From contig JAFIEC010000124.1 in the NCBI GenBank assembly GCA_020832725.1, forward strand, positions 1 through 13,273: a DNA stretch of 13,273 bases. The letters run 5' to 3'. The position numbers and the translations under genes are program-made. This DNA comes from Paracoccaceae bacterium (lineage in GTDB: Bacteria > Pseudomonadota > Alphaproteobacteria > Rhodobacterales > Rhodobacteraceae). Each line of letters starts with the position of its first letter. Within the stretch, counting starts at the first letter, position 1. This document shows positions 1 to 6,741 of this stretch, piece by piece. Below the pieces are notes generated by a model, which did no database searches, had not been told where the DNA came from, and saw nothing but the letters and a program-made list of their open reading frames with translations.

Positions 1-1142
1 TCCGCGAACTGGGTGGATGCGTTGCGCATCACAATGGCGCTGTCCACCCGCTGAAAGAAGCGCGCGGCGGCGGCATCGTCCTCGGTCAGGATGGCGTCGG
101 TATGCTGGCTGCCGAACTGGCGGATATGGGCAATCGCCCCGTCCACCCCGTCCACCACCCGTGCCGCGATGATGGCATCAAGGAATTCGCGGCCGAAATC
201 GTCCTCTCCGGCGGGGGTCGTCCCCGGGATCTGCGCAAGCTCGGGGCAAGCCCGCACCTCTACCCCGGCGGCCAGAAGATCGTCGATCATGGGGGCACCA
301 TGAGCCGCGAAAAACGCGCGGTCGATCAGCAGGCATTCCGCAGCCCCGCAGATTCCGGTGCGCCGCGTCTTGGCGTTGAGCACGACGGCGCGGGCCTTTT
401 CCACATCGGCACCGGCATCCACATAGACGTGGCAGATCCCCTCCAGATGGGCAAAGACCGGCACACGTGCCTCGCTCTGGACAAGGCCGACAAGCCCCTT
501 GCCCCCGCGCGGCACGATCACGTAGATATGGGCGGTCATGCGCAGCATTTCCGAAACTGCGGCCCGATCACGGGTGGGGACAAGCTGGATCGACGCCTGC
601 GGCAGGCCGCAGGCGCGAAGCCCCGCCACCATCGCCGCATGGATCGCGGTGGAGGAATGAAAGCTCTCCGAGCCACCGCGCAGGATCACCGCATTGCCCG
701 CCTTGAGGCACAGCGCACCGGCATCGGCGGTGACGTTGGGGCGGGATTCGTAGACCACCCCGATCACCCCGAGCGGCGTGCGCACACGCCGGATGCGCAG
801 ACCCGACGGACGGGTCCACGCGGCCATGACCTCCCCCACCGGATCGGGCTGGGCGGCCACGGCGCGCAGCCCGGCCACAATGCCGTCGATGCGCCCGGGG
901 TCGAGCAGAAGCCGGTCGAGCATCGCGGGCGACAGCCCTTTCGCGCGCCCGAATTCCATGTCGCGCGCATTGGCGGCGATGACGTCCGCCTGCGTGGCGA
1001 ACAGCGCCTCGGCTGCGGCCTCCAGTGCTGCGCGGCGCTGCTCGGCCGGGGCATGCGCCAGCTCTGCGGCAGCGGCGCGCGCGGCGCGGCCGATCTCCTC
1101 CATGAGTTCGGGAATGGCGGGGCTTGTCTCGGAATCCTTCAT
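1..1142 (-). CDS. proA: Gamma-glutamyl phosphate reductase, C-terminus cut by window edge
   Basis: Cytoplasmic enzyme of proline synthesis: NADPH-dependent reduction of gamma-glutamyl phosphate to glutamate 5-semialdehyde. I translated 380 residues from the ATG at 1142 to the window start without a stop. The family is usually about 420 residues, so roughly 40 C-terminal residues lie outside. Visible motifs are GVIGVVYESRPNV (about 125-137), the nucleotide-binding LKAGNAVILRGG (146-157), PRGGKGL (211-217), HLEGICHVYVD (232-242) and the catalytic-cysteine segment RTGICGAAE (261-269, Cys265). The last visible residues, RNASTQFA, match the conserved region near the end of the family. The start codon overlaps the proB stop as ATGA, so translation is probably coupled to proB, whose product makes this enzyme's substrate. 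Nothing looks damaged in the visible part. Confidence 0.97.
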   Translation of the reverse strand, partial: MKDSETSPAIPELMEEIGRAARAAAAELAHAPAEQRRAALEAAAEALFATQADVIAANARDMEFGRAKGLSPAMLDRLLLDPGRIDGIVAGLRAVAAQPDPVGEVMAAWTRPSGLRIRRVRTPLGVIGVVYESRPNVTADAGALCLKAGNAVILRGGSESFHSSTAIHAAMVAGLRACGLPQASIQLVPTRDRAAVSEMLRMTAHIYVIVPRGGKGLVGLVQSEARVPVFAHLEGICHVYVDAGADVEKARAVVLNAKTRRTGICGAAECLLIDRAFFAAHGAPMIDDLLAAGVEVRACPELAQIPGTTPAGEDDFGREFLDAIIAARVVDGVDGAIAHIRQFGSQHTDAILTEDDAAAARFFQRVDSAIVMRNASTQFA

Positions 1143-2281
1143 GTCACCAGATCATCCCTGTGGATCAGCGCGGCCCGCCCCGGATAGCCCAGAATCCGGG
1201 CAATGTCACCCGAGCGGCGTCCCATGATCCGCCGCGCCTCCTCGTCGGTATAGCGCACCAACCCCTGTCCCAGCCGCGCGCCCTCCGGCCCGATCACGGC
1301 CACCGGCTCGCCGCGGCCAAAGGCCCCCTCGACCCCGGTGACACCCGCCGGGAGCAGCGACTTGCCCTGCCGCAGCGCCGCTGCGGCCCCGGCATCCACC
1401 TGCACGCGCCCGCGTTCCTTCATGGCTGCGATCCAGCGCTTGCGCGCGGCCTGCGGATCGCCCTGGGGGGCAAAGCGGGTGGCGGGCGCCCCCGCCGCAA
1501 GCGCCGACAGGGGCCGCATCCCGGTGCCGCGCGCGATGCTCAGGGCGCAGCCGGCAGCCGTGGCGATGCGGGCAGCCATCACCTTGGTCCGCATCCCCCC
1601 CCGGGACAGGCCCGAGGCAGCCTCGCCCGCCATGGCCTCGATCGCGGGCGTGATCTCGGCCACCTCGGCAAGATGGCGGGCCTCCGGGTCGGTCCGCGGA
1701 TTTGCGGTATAGAGGCCATCGACATCCGACAGCAGGATCAGGTGATCAGCACCCGCCGTCACCGCCACCTGGGCGGCCAGCCTGTCGTTGTCGCCATAGC
1801 GGATCTCGTCGGTGGCGATGGTGTCGTTCTCGTTGACGATGGGCACCACATGCAGCGACAGAAGCGTCTCGAACGTCGCGCGCGCGTTGAGGTAGCGCCG
1901 CCTGTCGGCCGTGTCCTCCAGTGTCAGCAGAACCTGCGCCGAGGTGATCCCGTGAGGGGCCAGCGCCTCCTCATAGGCGCGGGCAAGGCGGATCTGGCCG
2001 ACAGCCGCCGCCGCCTGGCTCTGCTCCAGCGCGAGGATGCCCTCGTCCAGCCCCAGAACCCCACGCCCCAGCGCGATCGCCCCCGAGGACACGATCACCA
2101 CCTCGGCCCCGCAGGCGCGCAGGGCCGCGACATCGGCCGCCAGCCCTCCCAGCCAGTCGGAGCGCAACTTCCCCCGCCCCTCCACCAGAAGCGCCGAGCC
2201 GATCTTGACCACGACCCGCCCCCGACCGGGTGCCAGTGCAGACAGTCCGGGGCCCGGGGCGGTGGCGCTCAGGGTGTCCAT
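1139..2281 (-). CDS. proB: Glutamate 5-kinase with C-terminal PUA domain
   Basis: Catalyses the first step of proline synthesis, ATP-dependent phosphorylation of glutamate. The 380-residue product has an amino-acid kinase domain with VVVKIGSALL (23-32), VSSGAIALG (64-72), VNENDT (149-154), YGDNDRLAA (162-170), the SDVDGLYT nucleotide loop (185-192) and GGMRTK (228-233). A PUA domain follows at about 290-376. This matches the usual two-domain bacterial enzyme of about 370 residues. I chose the ATG at 2281 because a strong purine-rich stretch (GAGGAGGAG, then AGGGGGA) lies just upstream and the sequence after it matches the family. The frame stays open for 28 more upstream residues, but these are obgE sequence in another frame. 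The first 13 nt overlap the end of obgE, and the stop overlaps proA by 4 nt. Feedback inhibition by proline is typical of the family and cannot be judged here. Confidence 0.97.
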   Translation of the reverse strand: MDTLSATAPGPGLSALAPGRGRVVVKIGSALLVEGRGKLRSDWLGGLAADVAALRACGAEVVIVSSGAIALGRGVLGLDEGILALEQSQAAAAVGQIRLARAYEEALAPHGITSAQVLLTLEDTADRRRYLNARATFETLLSLHVVPIVNENDTIATDEIRYGDNDRLAAQVAVTAGADHLILLSDVDGLYTANPRTDPEARHLAEVAEITPAIEAMAGEAASGLSRGGMRTKVMAARIATAAGCALSIARGTGMRPLSALAAGAPATRFAPQGDPQAARKRWIAAMKERGRVQVDAGAAAALRQGKSLLPAGVTGVEGAFGRGEPVAVIGPEGARLGQGLVRYTDEEARRIMGRRSGDIARILGYPGRAALIHRDDLVT

Positions 2282-3330
2282 GCGGCGTCCCCCTGCTCCT
2301 CCTCTGCGGCTTCGGCCTCGAGCTTGCCCAACGCATCGGCCCGGGCGCCTGCCACATGGGGCCAAGCGGCCCGCAGGGCCTCGCGCACCCCTTCGCCAGA
2401 CACCGCAGACAATGCAAGAACAGGCCCGCCCGCCTCTGCAGCCAGCGCCGCCTGACGGTCGGCCAGCAGGCCCTCTTCAAGCGCGTCGATCTTGCTCAGC
2501 GCCACAAGACGCGGGCGATGGGCCAGCCCCGCCCCATAGGCAGCAAGCTCGTCCAGCACGGTCCGGTAGTCGCCCGCCACGTCCTCGGATGTCGCATCCA
2601 CCAGATGCAACAGAACGGCACAGCGCTCCACATGGCCGAGAAAGCGATCCCCGATCCCCCTGCCCTCGTGGGCACCCTCGATCAGTCCGGGGATGTCGGC
2701 CACCACCATCTCGGACCCGTCCACCGCCACCACACCCAGATTGGGGTGCAGCGTGGTAAAGGGGTAATCCGCGATCTTGGGGCGCGCGTTGGAGGTCGCG
2801 GCCAGAAAGGTGGACTTGCCCGCATTGGGCAGCCCCACCAGACCCATGTCGGCGATCAGCTTGAGTCGCAACCACAGCGTGCGCTCCACCTCGGGCTGGC
2901 CCGGGTTCGCATGGCGCGGCGCCTGATTGGTCGAGCTCTTGAAATGCAGGTTACCCCAGCCGCCATTGCCACCGCGCGCCAGAACCACGCGCTGACCCAC
3001 GGAGACAAGGTCGGCCACGACCGTTTCCTGATCCTCCTCCAGCACCTCGGTGCCCACAGGCACCCGCAGCACGATATCGTCGCCCGACCGCCCGGTGCGG
3101 CCACGGCCCATGCCGCCCTGGCCGTTCTGGGCAAAGAAATGCTGCTGATAGCGATAGTCGATCAGCGTGTTCAGCCCGGGCACGGCCTCGATCACCACAT
3201 CGCCGCCCCGCCCGCCGTCACCGCCGTCGGGCCCGCCGTATTCGATGAACTTCTCCCGCCGGAAGCTGACACAGCCGTTGCCGCCCGCCCCCGAGCGGAT
3301 CGTCACGCGCGCCAGATCGAGAAACTTCAT
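2269..3330 (-). CDS. obgE: Obg/CgtA GTPase, ribosome assembly factor
   Basis: Essential Obg-family GTPase that binds the 50S subunit and is linked to ribosome maturation and stress signalling. The 353-residue product has the glycine-rich Obg fold at 1-158 (start MKFLDLARVTI, then GGPDGGDGGRGGDV around 32-45). The G domain follows: G1 GLPNAGKST (166-174), G2 FTTLHP (191-196), G3 DIPGLIEGA (212-220), G4 SKID (279-282) and G5 SAVSGEG (308-314). After the G domain there is only a short acidic tail ending EEEQGDAAWTP, with no C-terminal OCT domain, as in many alphaproteobacterial Obg proteins. The ATG at 3330 is preceded by GGGAGGGAGAG. It starts 15 bp after the GNAT stop, and its last 13 nt hold the proB start, so these genes are probably co-transcribed. 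Standing near rplU and rpmA is a widespread bacterial arrangement. Confidence 0.98.
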   Translation of the reverse strand: MKFLDLARVTIRSGAGGNGCVSFRREKFIEYGGPDGGDGGRGGDVVIEAVPGLNTLIDYRYQQHFFAQNGQGGMGRGRTGRSGDDIVLRVPVGTEVLEEDQETVVADLVSVGQRVVLARGGNGGWGNLHFKSSTNQAPRHANPGQPEVERTLWLRLKLIADMGLVGLPNAGKSTFLAATSNARPKIADYPFTTLHPNLGVVAVDGSEMVVADIPGLIEGAHEGRGIGDRFLGHVERCAVLLHLVDATSEDVAGDYRTVLDELAAYGAGLAHRPRLVALSKIDALEEGLLADRQAALAAEAGGPVLALSAVSGEGVREALRAAWPHVAGARADALGKLEAEAAEEEQGDAAWTP

Positions 3331-3345
3331 CTCTCCCTCCCGGGG

Positions 3346-3900
3346 TCAGGCAGCGCCGGCGTCACCCAGCCGGCGCAGGTAAGTCCAGGTCGCGACGGGC
3401 TTGCCGCGCGCAACGGAATAGGCCTCGGCATCGCCAAGATAGACAAAACCCGCATTCGTCAGCACCCTGGCCGAGCGCGCGTTGTCCTGAAAGACGCTGG
3501 CAAAGATCGTCTTGTTGCCAAGGGGATTGGCCTTCAGCAATGCCGCCAGCGCCTCGGACGCATAACCCGCGTTCCAGAAGGCAGGCGCCACCCAGTAGGA
3601 CACTTCGGACTGGTCGCGGTCCATCTCGCGCAGCGAGATCAGCCCCAGAACCTCCGAGAGCCCATGCTCGGCCCCGTCCAGCGCCCAGACATGGGCGCGC
3701 CGATCCTCGTCCCGCGCCCGCCCGATATAGGCCTCGGTCGCGCCGGGGGGCAGCGGATGGGGGATATGGGTGGTCTGCTCGGCCACACGCCTGTCGTTGG
3801 TGTAAAACGATATCAGCCCCGCATCCGAGGGCCGCAGGGGCCTCAGGACAAACCGGCCCGCATCGATCACAGGCTGCGCCGCAATGGTTTCGTGCTTCAT
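3346..3900 (-). CDS. GNAT-family N-acetyltransferase, RimJ/RimL-like
   Basis: A 184-residue protein of the RimJ/RimL (Acetyltransf_3) type, which transfers acetyl from acetyl-CoA to an amine. The start is RFVLRPLRPSDAGLISFYTNDRRV (16-39), the usual beta1-alpha1 region. The acetyl-CoA pocket appears as EVSYWVAPAFWNAGYASEAL (99-118), and FQDNARSARVLTNAGF (137-152) is the conserved late motif. The acceptor cannot be told from sequence. Members act on ribosomal protein N-termini, antibiotics or small metabolites. Its place between rpmA and obgE makes a translation-related target possible, but this is inference. The ATG at 3900 follows a GGGAGGAG ribosome binding site. It appears to be the first gene of the GNAT-obgE-proB-proA unit. 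Confidence 0.9.
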   Translation of the reverse strand: MKHETIAAQPVIDAGRFVLRPLRPSDAGLISFYTNDRRVAEQTTHIPHPLPPGATEAYIGRARDEDRRAHVWALDGAEHGLSEVLGLISLREMDRDQSEVSYWVAPAFWNAGYASEALAALLKANPLGNKTIFASVFQDNARSARVLTNAGFVYLGDAEAYSVARGKPVATWTYLRRLGDAGAA

Positions 3901-3924
3901 GCTCTCCTCCCGCCGGGGGTCATG

Positions 3925-3940
3925 CCACCCGTTCTGGTGG
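3925..3940. repeat. Short inverted repeat in the GNAT-obgE leader
   Basis: Arms CCACC and GGTGG flank the 6-nt loop CGTTCT. It lies between the candidate promoter and the GNAT start codon, so it would form a small hairpin in the leader RNA. No function can be assigned. Confidence 0.3.
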
Positions 3941-3941
3941 G

Positions 3942-3970
3942 GATATGGGTAGCCCGGGACGCAATGTCAC
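3942..3970 (-). promoter_or_regulatory. Candidate sigma70 promoter for GNAT-obgE-proB-proA
   Basis: On the minus strand GTGACA (five of six to TTGACA) is followed by a 17-bp spacer and CATATC (three of six to TATAAT). It lies about 40 bp upstream of the GNAT start and downstream of the rpmA terminator-like hairpin, which is the right place for an operon promoter. The -10 match is weak, so this is tentative. Confidence 0.35.
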
Positions 3971-4000
3971 CTCCCCGGAGGGATGGCGCACACAACCGTG

Positions 4001-4042
4001 CCGGGAAATGCAAGCGGGGGACCGGCGCCGCCGATCCCCCGC
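4001..4042 (-). terminator. Terminator-like hairpin after rpmA
   Basis: An 8-bp perfect stem (GCGGGGGA with TCCCCCGC, 4014-4042) encloses a second inner stem CGGC/GCCG. On the minus strand it is followed by TTGCATTT, a weak U-rich tract. It sits about 20 nt past the rpmA stop. A smaller CCCC/GGGG hairpin (4050-4063) lies just before it. Together they probably end or attenuate the rplU-rpmA transcript, although the T tract is poor for a classic intrinsic terminator. Confidence 0.5.
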
Positions 4043-4063
4043 GCGCATTCCCCTGAGACGGGG

Positions 4064-4330
4064 TTATTCCGCTGCTTCGGCCGGGCGAACCGAAACAAAG
4101 GTACGCCCGCGAAAACCTTGATGGAAGAACACCGCGCCCTCGGTCACGGCAAAGATCGTGTGGTCGCGGCCCATGCCAACGCCATTGCCCGGCCACCACT
4201 TGGTGCCGCGCTGGCGCAGGATGATGTTGCCCGGGATCACGGCCTCGCCGCCGAACTTCTTCACGCCCAGCCGACGTCCGGCCGAGTCGCGCCCATTGCG
4301 GGATGAACCGCCTGCCTTCTTGTGTGCCAT
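4064..4330 (-). CDS. rpmA: 50S ribosomal protein L27
   Basis: An 88-residue protein of the large ribosomal subunit whose N-terminal tail reaches towards the peptidyl transferase centre. It starts MAHKKAGGSSRNGRDSAGRR, the standard L27 N-terminus without the cleaved extension seen in Firmicutes. It continues with GVKKFGGEAVIPGNIILRQ and RGTKWWPGNGVGMGRDHTIFA, both family signatures, and has the usual length. The start is 5 nt after the rplU stop, and its ribosome binding site GAGGAG overlaps the end of rplU, so it is the second gene of the rplU-rpmA operon. Confidence 0.99.
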   Translation of the reverse strand: MAHKKAGGSSRNGRDSAGRRLGVKKFGGEAVIPGNIILRQRGTKWWPGNGVGMGRDHTIFAVTEGAVFFHQGFRGRTFVSVRPAEAAE

Positions 4331-4335
4331 GGACG

Positions 4336-4974
4336 TTACTCCTCGTCTTTGGTGTCGTTCTGGCCTGCGGCCAGCGCGGCCGCCTTGCCGATCCAGTCAT
4401 CGCGCTCGATGCGGCCCTTGAACTTGAGCTTGTCGTCGATCCAGGCCACTTCCGCCGGGCTCCAGGCCGCGATCTGATCGAAGTGGAAGACGCCGTTCTC
4501 GTGCAGGAGCGACTCGAGCTTGGGCCCCACGCCGGAGATCAGCTTCAGGTCGTCCGGCCCGCCCTCGCGCGCCGCATCCAGCAGATTCGCCGGACGCTCT
4601 GCCGCCACCTCAGCCACCAGCTTGGCAGACGCCGCAGACGCGCCACCCGCGACCAGCGCACCATCGGCCATGATCCCGGTCACCCGCACCAGCGTCAGAT
4701 ACTGGCGATGGCCCTTGGTCCGCTTGGACGAATGCTTGCGGCGGCGGCGCACGAAATTCAGCACCTTCTCGCCGCGGATCTGGTCGATCACCTCGGCCTG
4801 CACGGCGGCACCTGCCACCAGCGGATCGCCGATACGGGCGGTCTCTCCGCCCAGCATCAGAATCTCGTCGAACTGCACGGTCTGACCAGCCTCGGCGACC
4901 AGCTTCTCGACCCGCAGGATATCCCCGGGCGCAACCTTGTATTGCTTGCCACCCGTCTTCAGTACCGCGAACAT
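4336..4974 (-). CDS. rplU: 50S ribosomal protein L21 with long helix-hairpin-helix C-terminal extension
   Basis: The L21 core spans about 1-102: MFAVLKTGGKQYKVAPGD, then the basic rRNA-binding RRRRKHSSKRTKGHRQ (76-91) and YLTLVRVTGI (92-101). A plain bacterial L21 is about 103 residues, but this one is 212. After an Ala-rich linker (about 105-138) comes a compact domain at 141-202 with the helix-hairpin-helix-like GVGPKLESLLHENGV (148-162), FDQIAAWS (165-172) and FKGRIERDDWI (185-195). The same type of domain is known at the end of other alphaproteobacterial proteins, such as the NuoE subunit of complex I. Its role on the ribosome is unknown to me. The ATG at 4974 is fixed by the family N-terminus and a GAGAGAGGG ribosome binding site. 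The frame stays open upstream but that part is leader. It is followed 5 nt later by rpmA. Confidence 0.97.
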   Translation of the reverse strand: MFAVLKTGGKQYKVAPGDILRVEKLVAEAGQTVQFDEILMLGGETARIGDPLVAGAAVQAEVIDQIRGEKVLNFVRRRRKHSSKRTKGHRQYLTLVRVTGIMADGALVAGGASAASAKLVAEVAAERPANLLDAAREGGPDDLKLISGVGPKLESLLHENGVFHFDQIAAWSPAEVAWIDDKLKFKGRIERDDWIGKAAALAAGQNDTKDEE

Positions 4975-5176
4975 GCGCGCACCCTCTCTCTCCCGCACCC
5001 TCTGGCCCCCGTCTTCCGGGCGTTCCGCGACCCTGTCGCACCTCGGGCAGCGCGCCCCCGCAGGGGCGTTACGCTGAATGGGCCGCGATCGCGGCCCGGC
5101 TCTCCCGGCCAGGCCGGGCAGCGGTGGGCCAAAGGCAAACACCGCAACCCGCCGCAGCCCCGAGGGCCCGGCAGGA
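4975..5176 (-). promoter_or_regulatory. Long structured 5' leader of rplU-rpmA
   Basis: From the predicted transcription start (about 5176) to the rplU ATG there are about 200 nt with no convincing gene. Three GC-rich inverted repeats lie in it: CCCGGCC/GGCCGGG at 5104-5118, a perfect 18-nt palindrome centred on CGATCG at 5080-5097, and CGCCCC/GGGGCG around a 4-nt loop at 5053-5068. No T tract follows any of them. A regulatory leader (autogenous control by L21, or attenuation) is possible but is only inferred from position and structure. Confidence 0.4.
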
Positions 5177-5182
5177 GCCGCG

Positions 5183-5211
5183 CTTATGGCCGAGCACCGC
5201 GACCCTGTCAA
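5183..5211 (-). promoter_or_regulatory. Sigma70-type promoter of rplU-rpmA
   Basis: On the minus strand a perfect -35 TTGACA (5206-5211) is followed by exactly 17 bp and the -10 CATAAG (5183-5188), which keeps the ATAA core. It is the best promoter match in the intergenic region and points at rplU. The predicted start at about 5176 gives a leader of about 200 nt. Confidence 0.6.
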
Positions 5212-5264
5212 GCAAGCCCTGAAGGCCTCCTGCCCCGCTCTCGCAGGCAGCCGCCACTTGCACC

Positions 5265-5292
5265 TTGCGCCTGCCCGCGCGTGACGCTAAGC
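5265..5292 (+). promoter_or_regulatory. Candidate promoter of tRNA-Ser
   Basis: TTGCGC (5265-5270), a 16-bp spacer and CTAAGC (5287-5292) would start transcription at about 5299, some 10 nt before the mature tRNA. Spacing and position suit a tRNA promoter, but both hexamers are imperfect. Confidence 0.35.
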
Positions 5293-5308
5293 ACCGCCCG
5301 ACCCCCGC

Positions 5309-5398
5309 GGAGAGGTGCCGGAGTGGTCGAACGGGGCGGTCTCGAAAACCGTTGTGGGGGTGACCCCACCCAGGGTTCGAATCCCTGTCTCTCCGCCA
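5309..5398 (+). tRNA. tRNA-Ser, anticodon CGA (reads UCG)
   Basis: A full class II tRNA cloverleaf of 90 nt with encoded CCA. The acceptor stem GGAGAGG pairs with TCTCTCC (last pair G-T). The D stem is CCG/CGG. The anticodon stem GCGGT/ACCGT has loop CTCGAAA, giving anticodon CGA at 5343-5345. The long variable arm GTGGGG-GTGA-CCCCAC is typical of serine tRNAs. The T arm is CAGGG-TTCGAAT-CCCTG. Discriminator G is followed by CCA at 5396-5398. It diverges from rplU. The 3' ends of such genes are common attachment sites for integrative elements, but no integrase or repeated 3' end was seen nearby. Confidence 0.98.
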
Positions 5399-5797
5399 TT
5401 TTGGGCACTTGAATTTCCGATTTTACCGAAACAACGGAATATACCCCCAGATCGACACGGCTTGCCCCGGAATTTGACGGAAGTGGCCCGCTCAACCGGT
5501 CCTGCACAGGGCGCAGACACAGCGCCGCCATGCGTGAGCCTAGCACCAGTTGACCTCTGGCACGTGGAACCCGAGCGCATCACTTCTTTCATTCTCGTCC
5601 CGGCGCATTCGGGCATTCGCCGCATCTGGGCGCCGCAATTGCCAAGCCTCCGCAGGCGGGTCGATGTCGCGTAAAGGTGGCGTCACTCGAGAGCATGAAC
5701 ACATTGGCCTCCCGGCCCCTCAAATCGCGGGAGCACGGCTGGTTTGATCCCGTCCACGATCCCTGCCACTGTGGCGGTGAAGTCTGGCAGGGGGGCG
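5399..5797. other. 399-bp region with no recognisable gene
   Basis: The first half, up to about 5500, looks less GC-rich than the surroundings. No reading frame here gives a protein I recognise, and the open frames across the tRNA boundary are artefacts of the tRNA sequence. I see no integrase remnant, no copy of the tRNA 3' end and no strong promoter. Small inverted repeats occur at 5709-5733 (CTCCCG/CGGGAG, 13-nt loop) and 5765-5775 (GCCAC-T-GTGGC), just upstream of the hydrolase. The region may be the hydrolase promoter region plus decayed sequence. Confidence 0.5.
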
Positions 5798-6646
5798 ATG
5801 GACACCGCTTTGAAGATCACGGCGCTGCTCGCGGGGGCCTATGCGCTCATCATTGCCGTCATGGCGCTGTCCCAGACTGCGCTGCTGTTCCCGCGCTGGG
5901 CGGTTGGGCAGATGTCGTCGTTGCCGGACGGCGCGGTGTCGGTGCAACTCCATCGACCGGACGGAGTGGTCCTGCACGGCCACCTGCTGCCAGGTGGTCA
6001 GGGCGGCGCGCCCATCCTCGGCTTTGGCGGCAACGCCTGGAACGCAGCCGACATGGCGCTGTTTCTGCACAGGGTCTTTCCCGATCATTCCGTCGGCGCT
6101 TTCCACTATCGCGGCTATGCCCCGAGCACCGGGCGTCCTGCTGCCCGGGCGCTGGCGGAGGACGCGCTTGCGATCCATGATCATCTATTGGAGCAGGTGG
6201 GCTGGCAGGAGCCGCCTGTGGTGGTCGGGTTCAGCATCGGTGCAGGGCCGGCGGCGCACCTGGCGGCGAACCGCGCTGTGGGGGGCGTGATCCTTGTCAC
6301 GCCGTTCGACTCGCTGACCAACCTCGCACGGGCGCATTACCCCTGGACGCCGGTCCGCCTCCTGTTGCGCCATCAGATGGAGCCCGCAGCGGATTTGTCC
6401 GGCACCGCCGTCCCGGTCGCATTGATCGCCGCAGCGCAAGACAATATCGTTCCGGCATCGAGGACCGATGCCCTGCGGTCGGCCCTTGCGGATAACGCGC
6501 CGGGCGTCGTCTTCGATCGCACCATTCCTGCGGGGCACAACGATCTCTATGGCCACCCGGATTTCGCCGACGCTCTGCGCGATGCGATGCGGCGGATCGT
6601 CCTTTCCGAAGACCCGGGAGCGCGCAATCCAGGGCGACCGGAATAG
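5798..6646 (+). CDS. Membrane-anchored alpha/beta hydrolase (BEM46/ABHD13-like)
   Basis: A 282-residue serine hydrolase with an N-terminal hydrophobic segment (ITALLAGAYALIIAVMAL, about 7-24), probably an uncleaved anchor with the catalytic domain outside the cytoplasm. The fold shows the oxyanion region LGFGGNAWN (74-82), the nucleophile elbow GFSIGAG (144-150, Ser146), an acid at AAQDNIVPA (212-220, Asp215) and the histidine at AGHNDLYG (245-252, His247), so the triad looks complete. The order of motifs resembles the BEM46/ABHD13 group of small membrane-bound hydrolases, whose substrates are mostly unknown. I prefer the ATG at 5798 because GCAGGGGGGCG lies just upstream and the anchor begins there. 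A TTG at 5744 would add 18 unlikely residues. It stands alone, convergent with the next gene. Confidence 0.88.
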   Translation: MDTALKITALLAGAYALIIAVMALSQTALLFPRWAVGQMSSLPDGAVSVQLHRPDGVVLHGHLLPGGQGGAPILGFGGNAWNAADMALFLHRVFPDHSVGAFHYRGYAPSTGRPAARALAEDALAIHDHLLEQVGWQEPPVVVGFSIGAGPAAHLAANRAVGGVILVTPFDSLTNLARAHYPWTPVRLLLRHQMEPAADLSGTAVPVALIAAAQDNIVPASRTDALRSALADNAPGVVFDRTIPAGHNDLYGHPDFADALRDAMRRIVLSEDPGARNPGRPE

Positions 6647-6652
6647 CCATTA

Positions 6653-6678
6653 ACGCGCCTGGCATGACGGGAGCGCGT
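6653..6678. repeat. Inverted repeat between convergent genes
   Basis: Arms ACGCGC (6653-6658) and GCGCGT (6673-6678) flank a 14-nt loop just after the hydrolase stop. There is no T tract on either side, so a terminator role is only possible. The rest of the 95-bp convergent gap shows nothing else clear. Confidence 0.25.
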
Positions 6679-6741
6679 GCATCCGCTGCGCGCCGCCCAG
6701 CGTTCGTGCCCGGACACTGCCTGCCCGGCATCGCGCCACCC

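Noticed and set aside
102..1187. Plus-strand open frame of 361 codons
   Set aside because: It lies opposite proA, whose minus-strand translation shows all family motifs. High GC keeps the other frames open.
1124..4056. Long plus-strand open frames (443 and 608 codons) opposite proB, obgE and the GNAT gene
   Set aside because: Low-complexity Arg/Pro/His-rich products with no recognisable domain. The minus-strand genes are certain.
4975..5211. N-terminal extension of L21 by 79 residues
   Set aside because: The frame is open, but L21 starts MFAVLKTGGKQY in the family, a ribosome binding site precedes that ATG, and the promoter lies inside the supposed extension.
5208..5625. Minus-strand open frames across the tRNA, with GGETGIRTLGG and ETAPFDHSGTSP
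   Set aside because: This is the known artefact of translating the antisense of a serine tRNA gene. The cloverleaf at 5309-5398 explains the sequence.
5399..5797. Remnant integrase or attachment site after tRNA-Ser
   Set aside because: No frame shows tyrosine-recombinase motifs and no second copy of the tRNA 3' end was found in the window.
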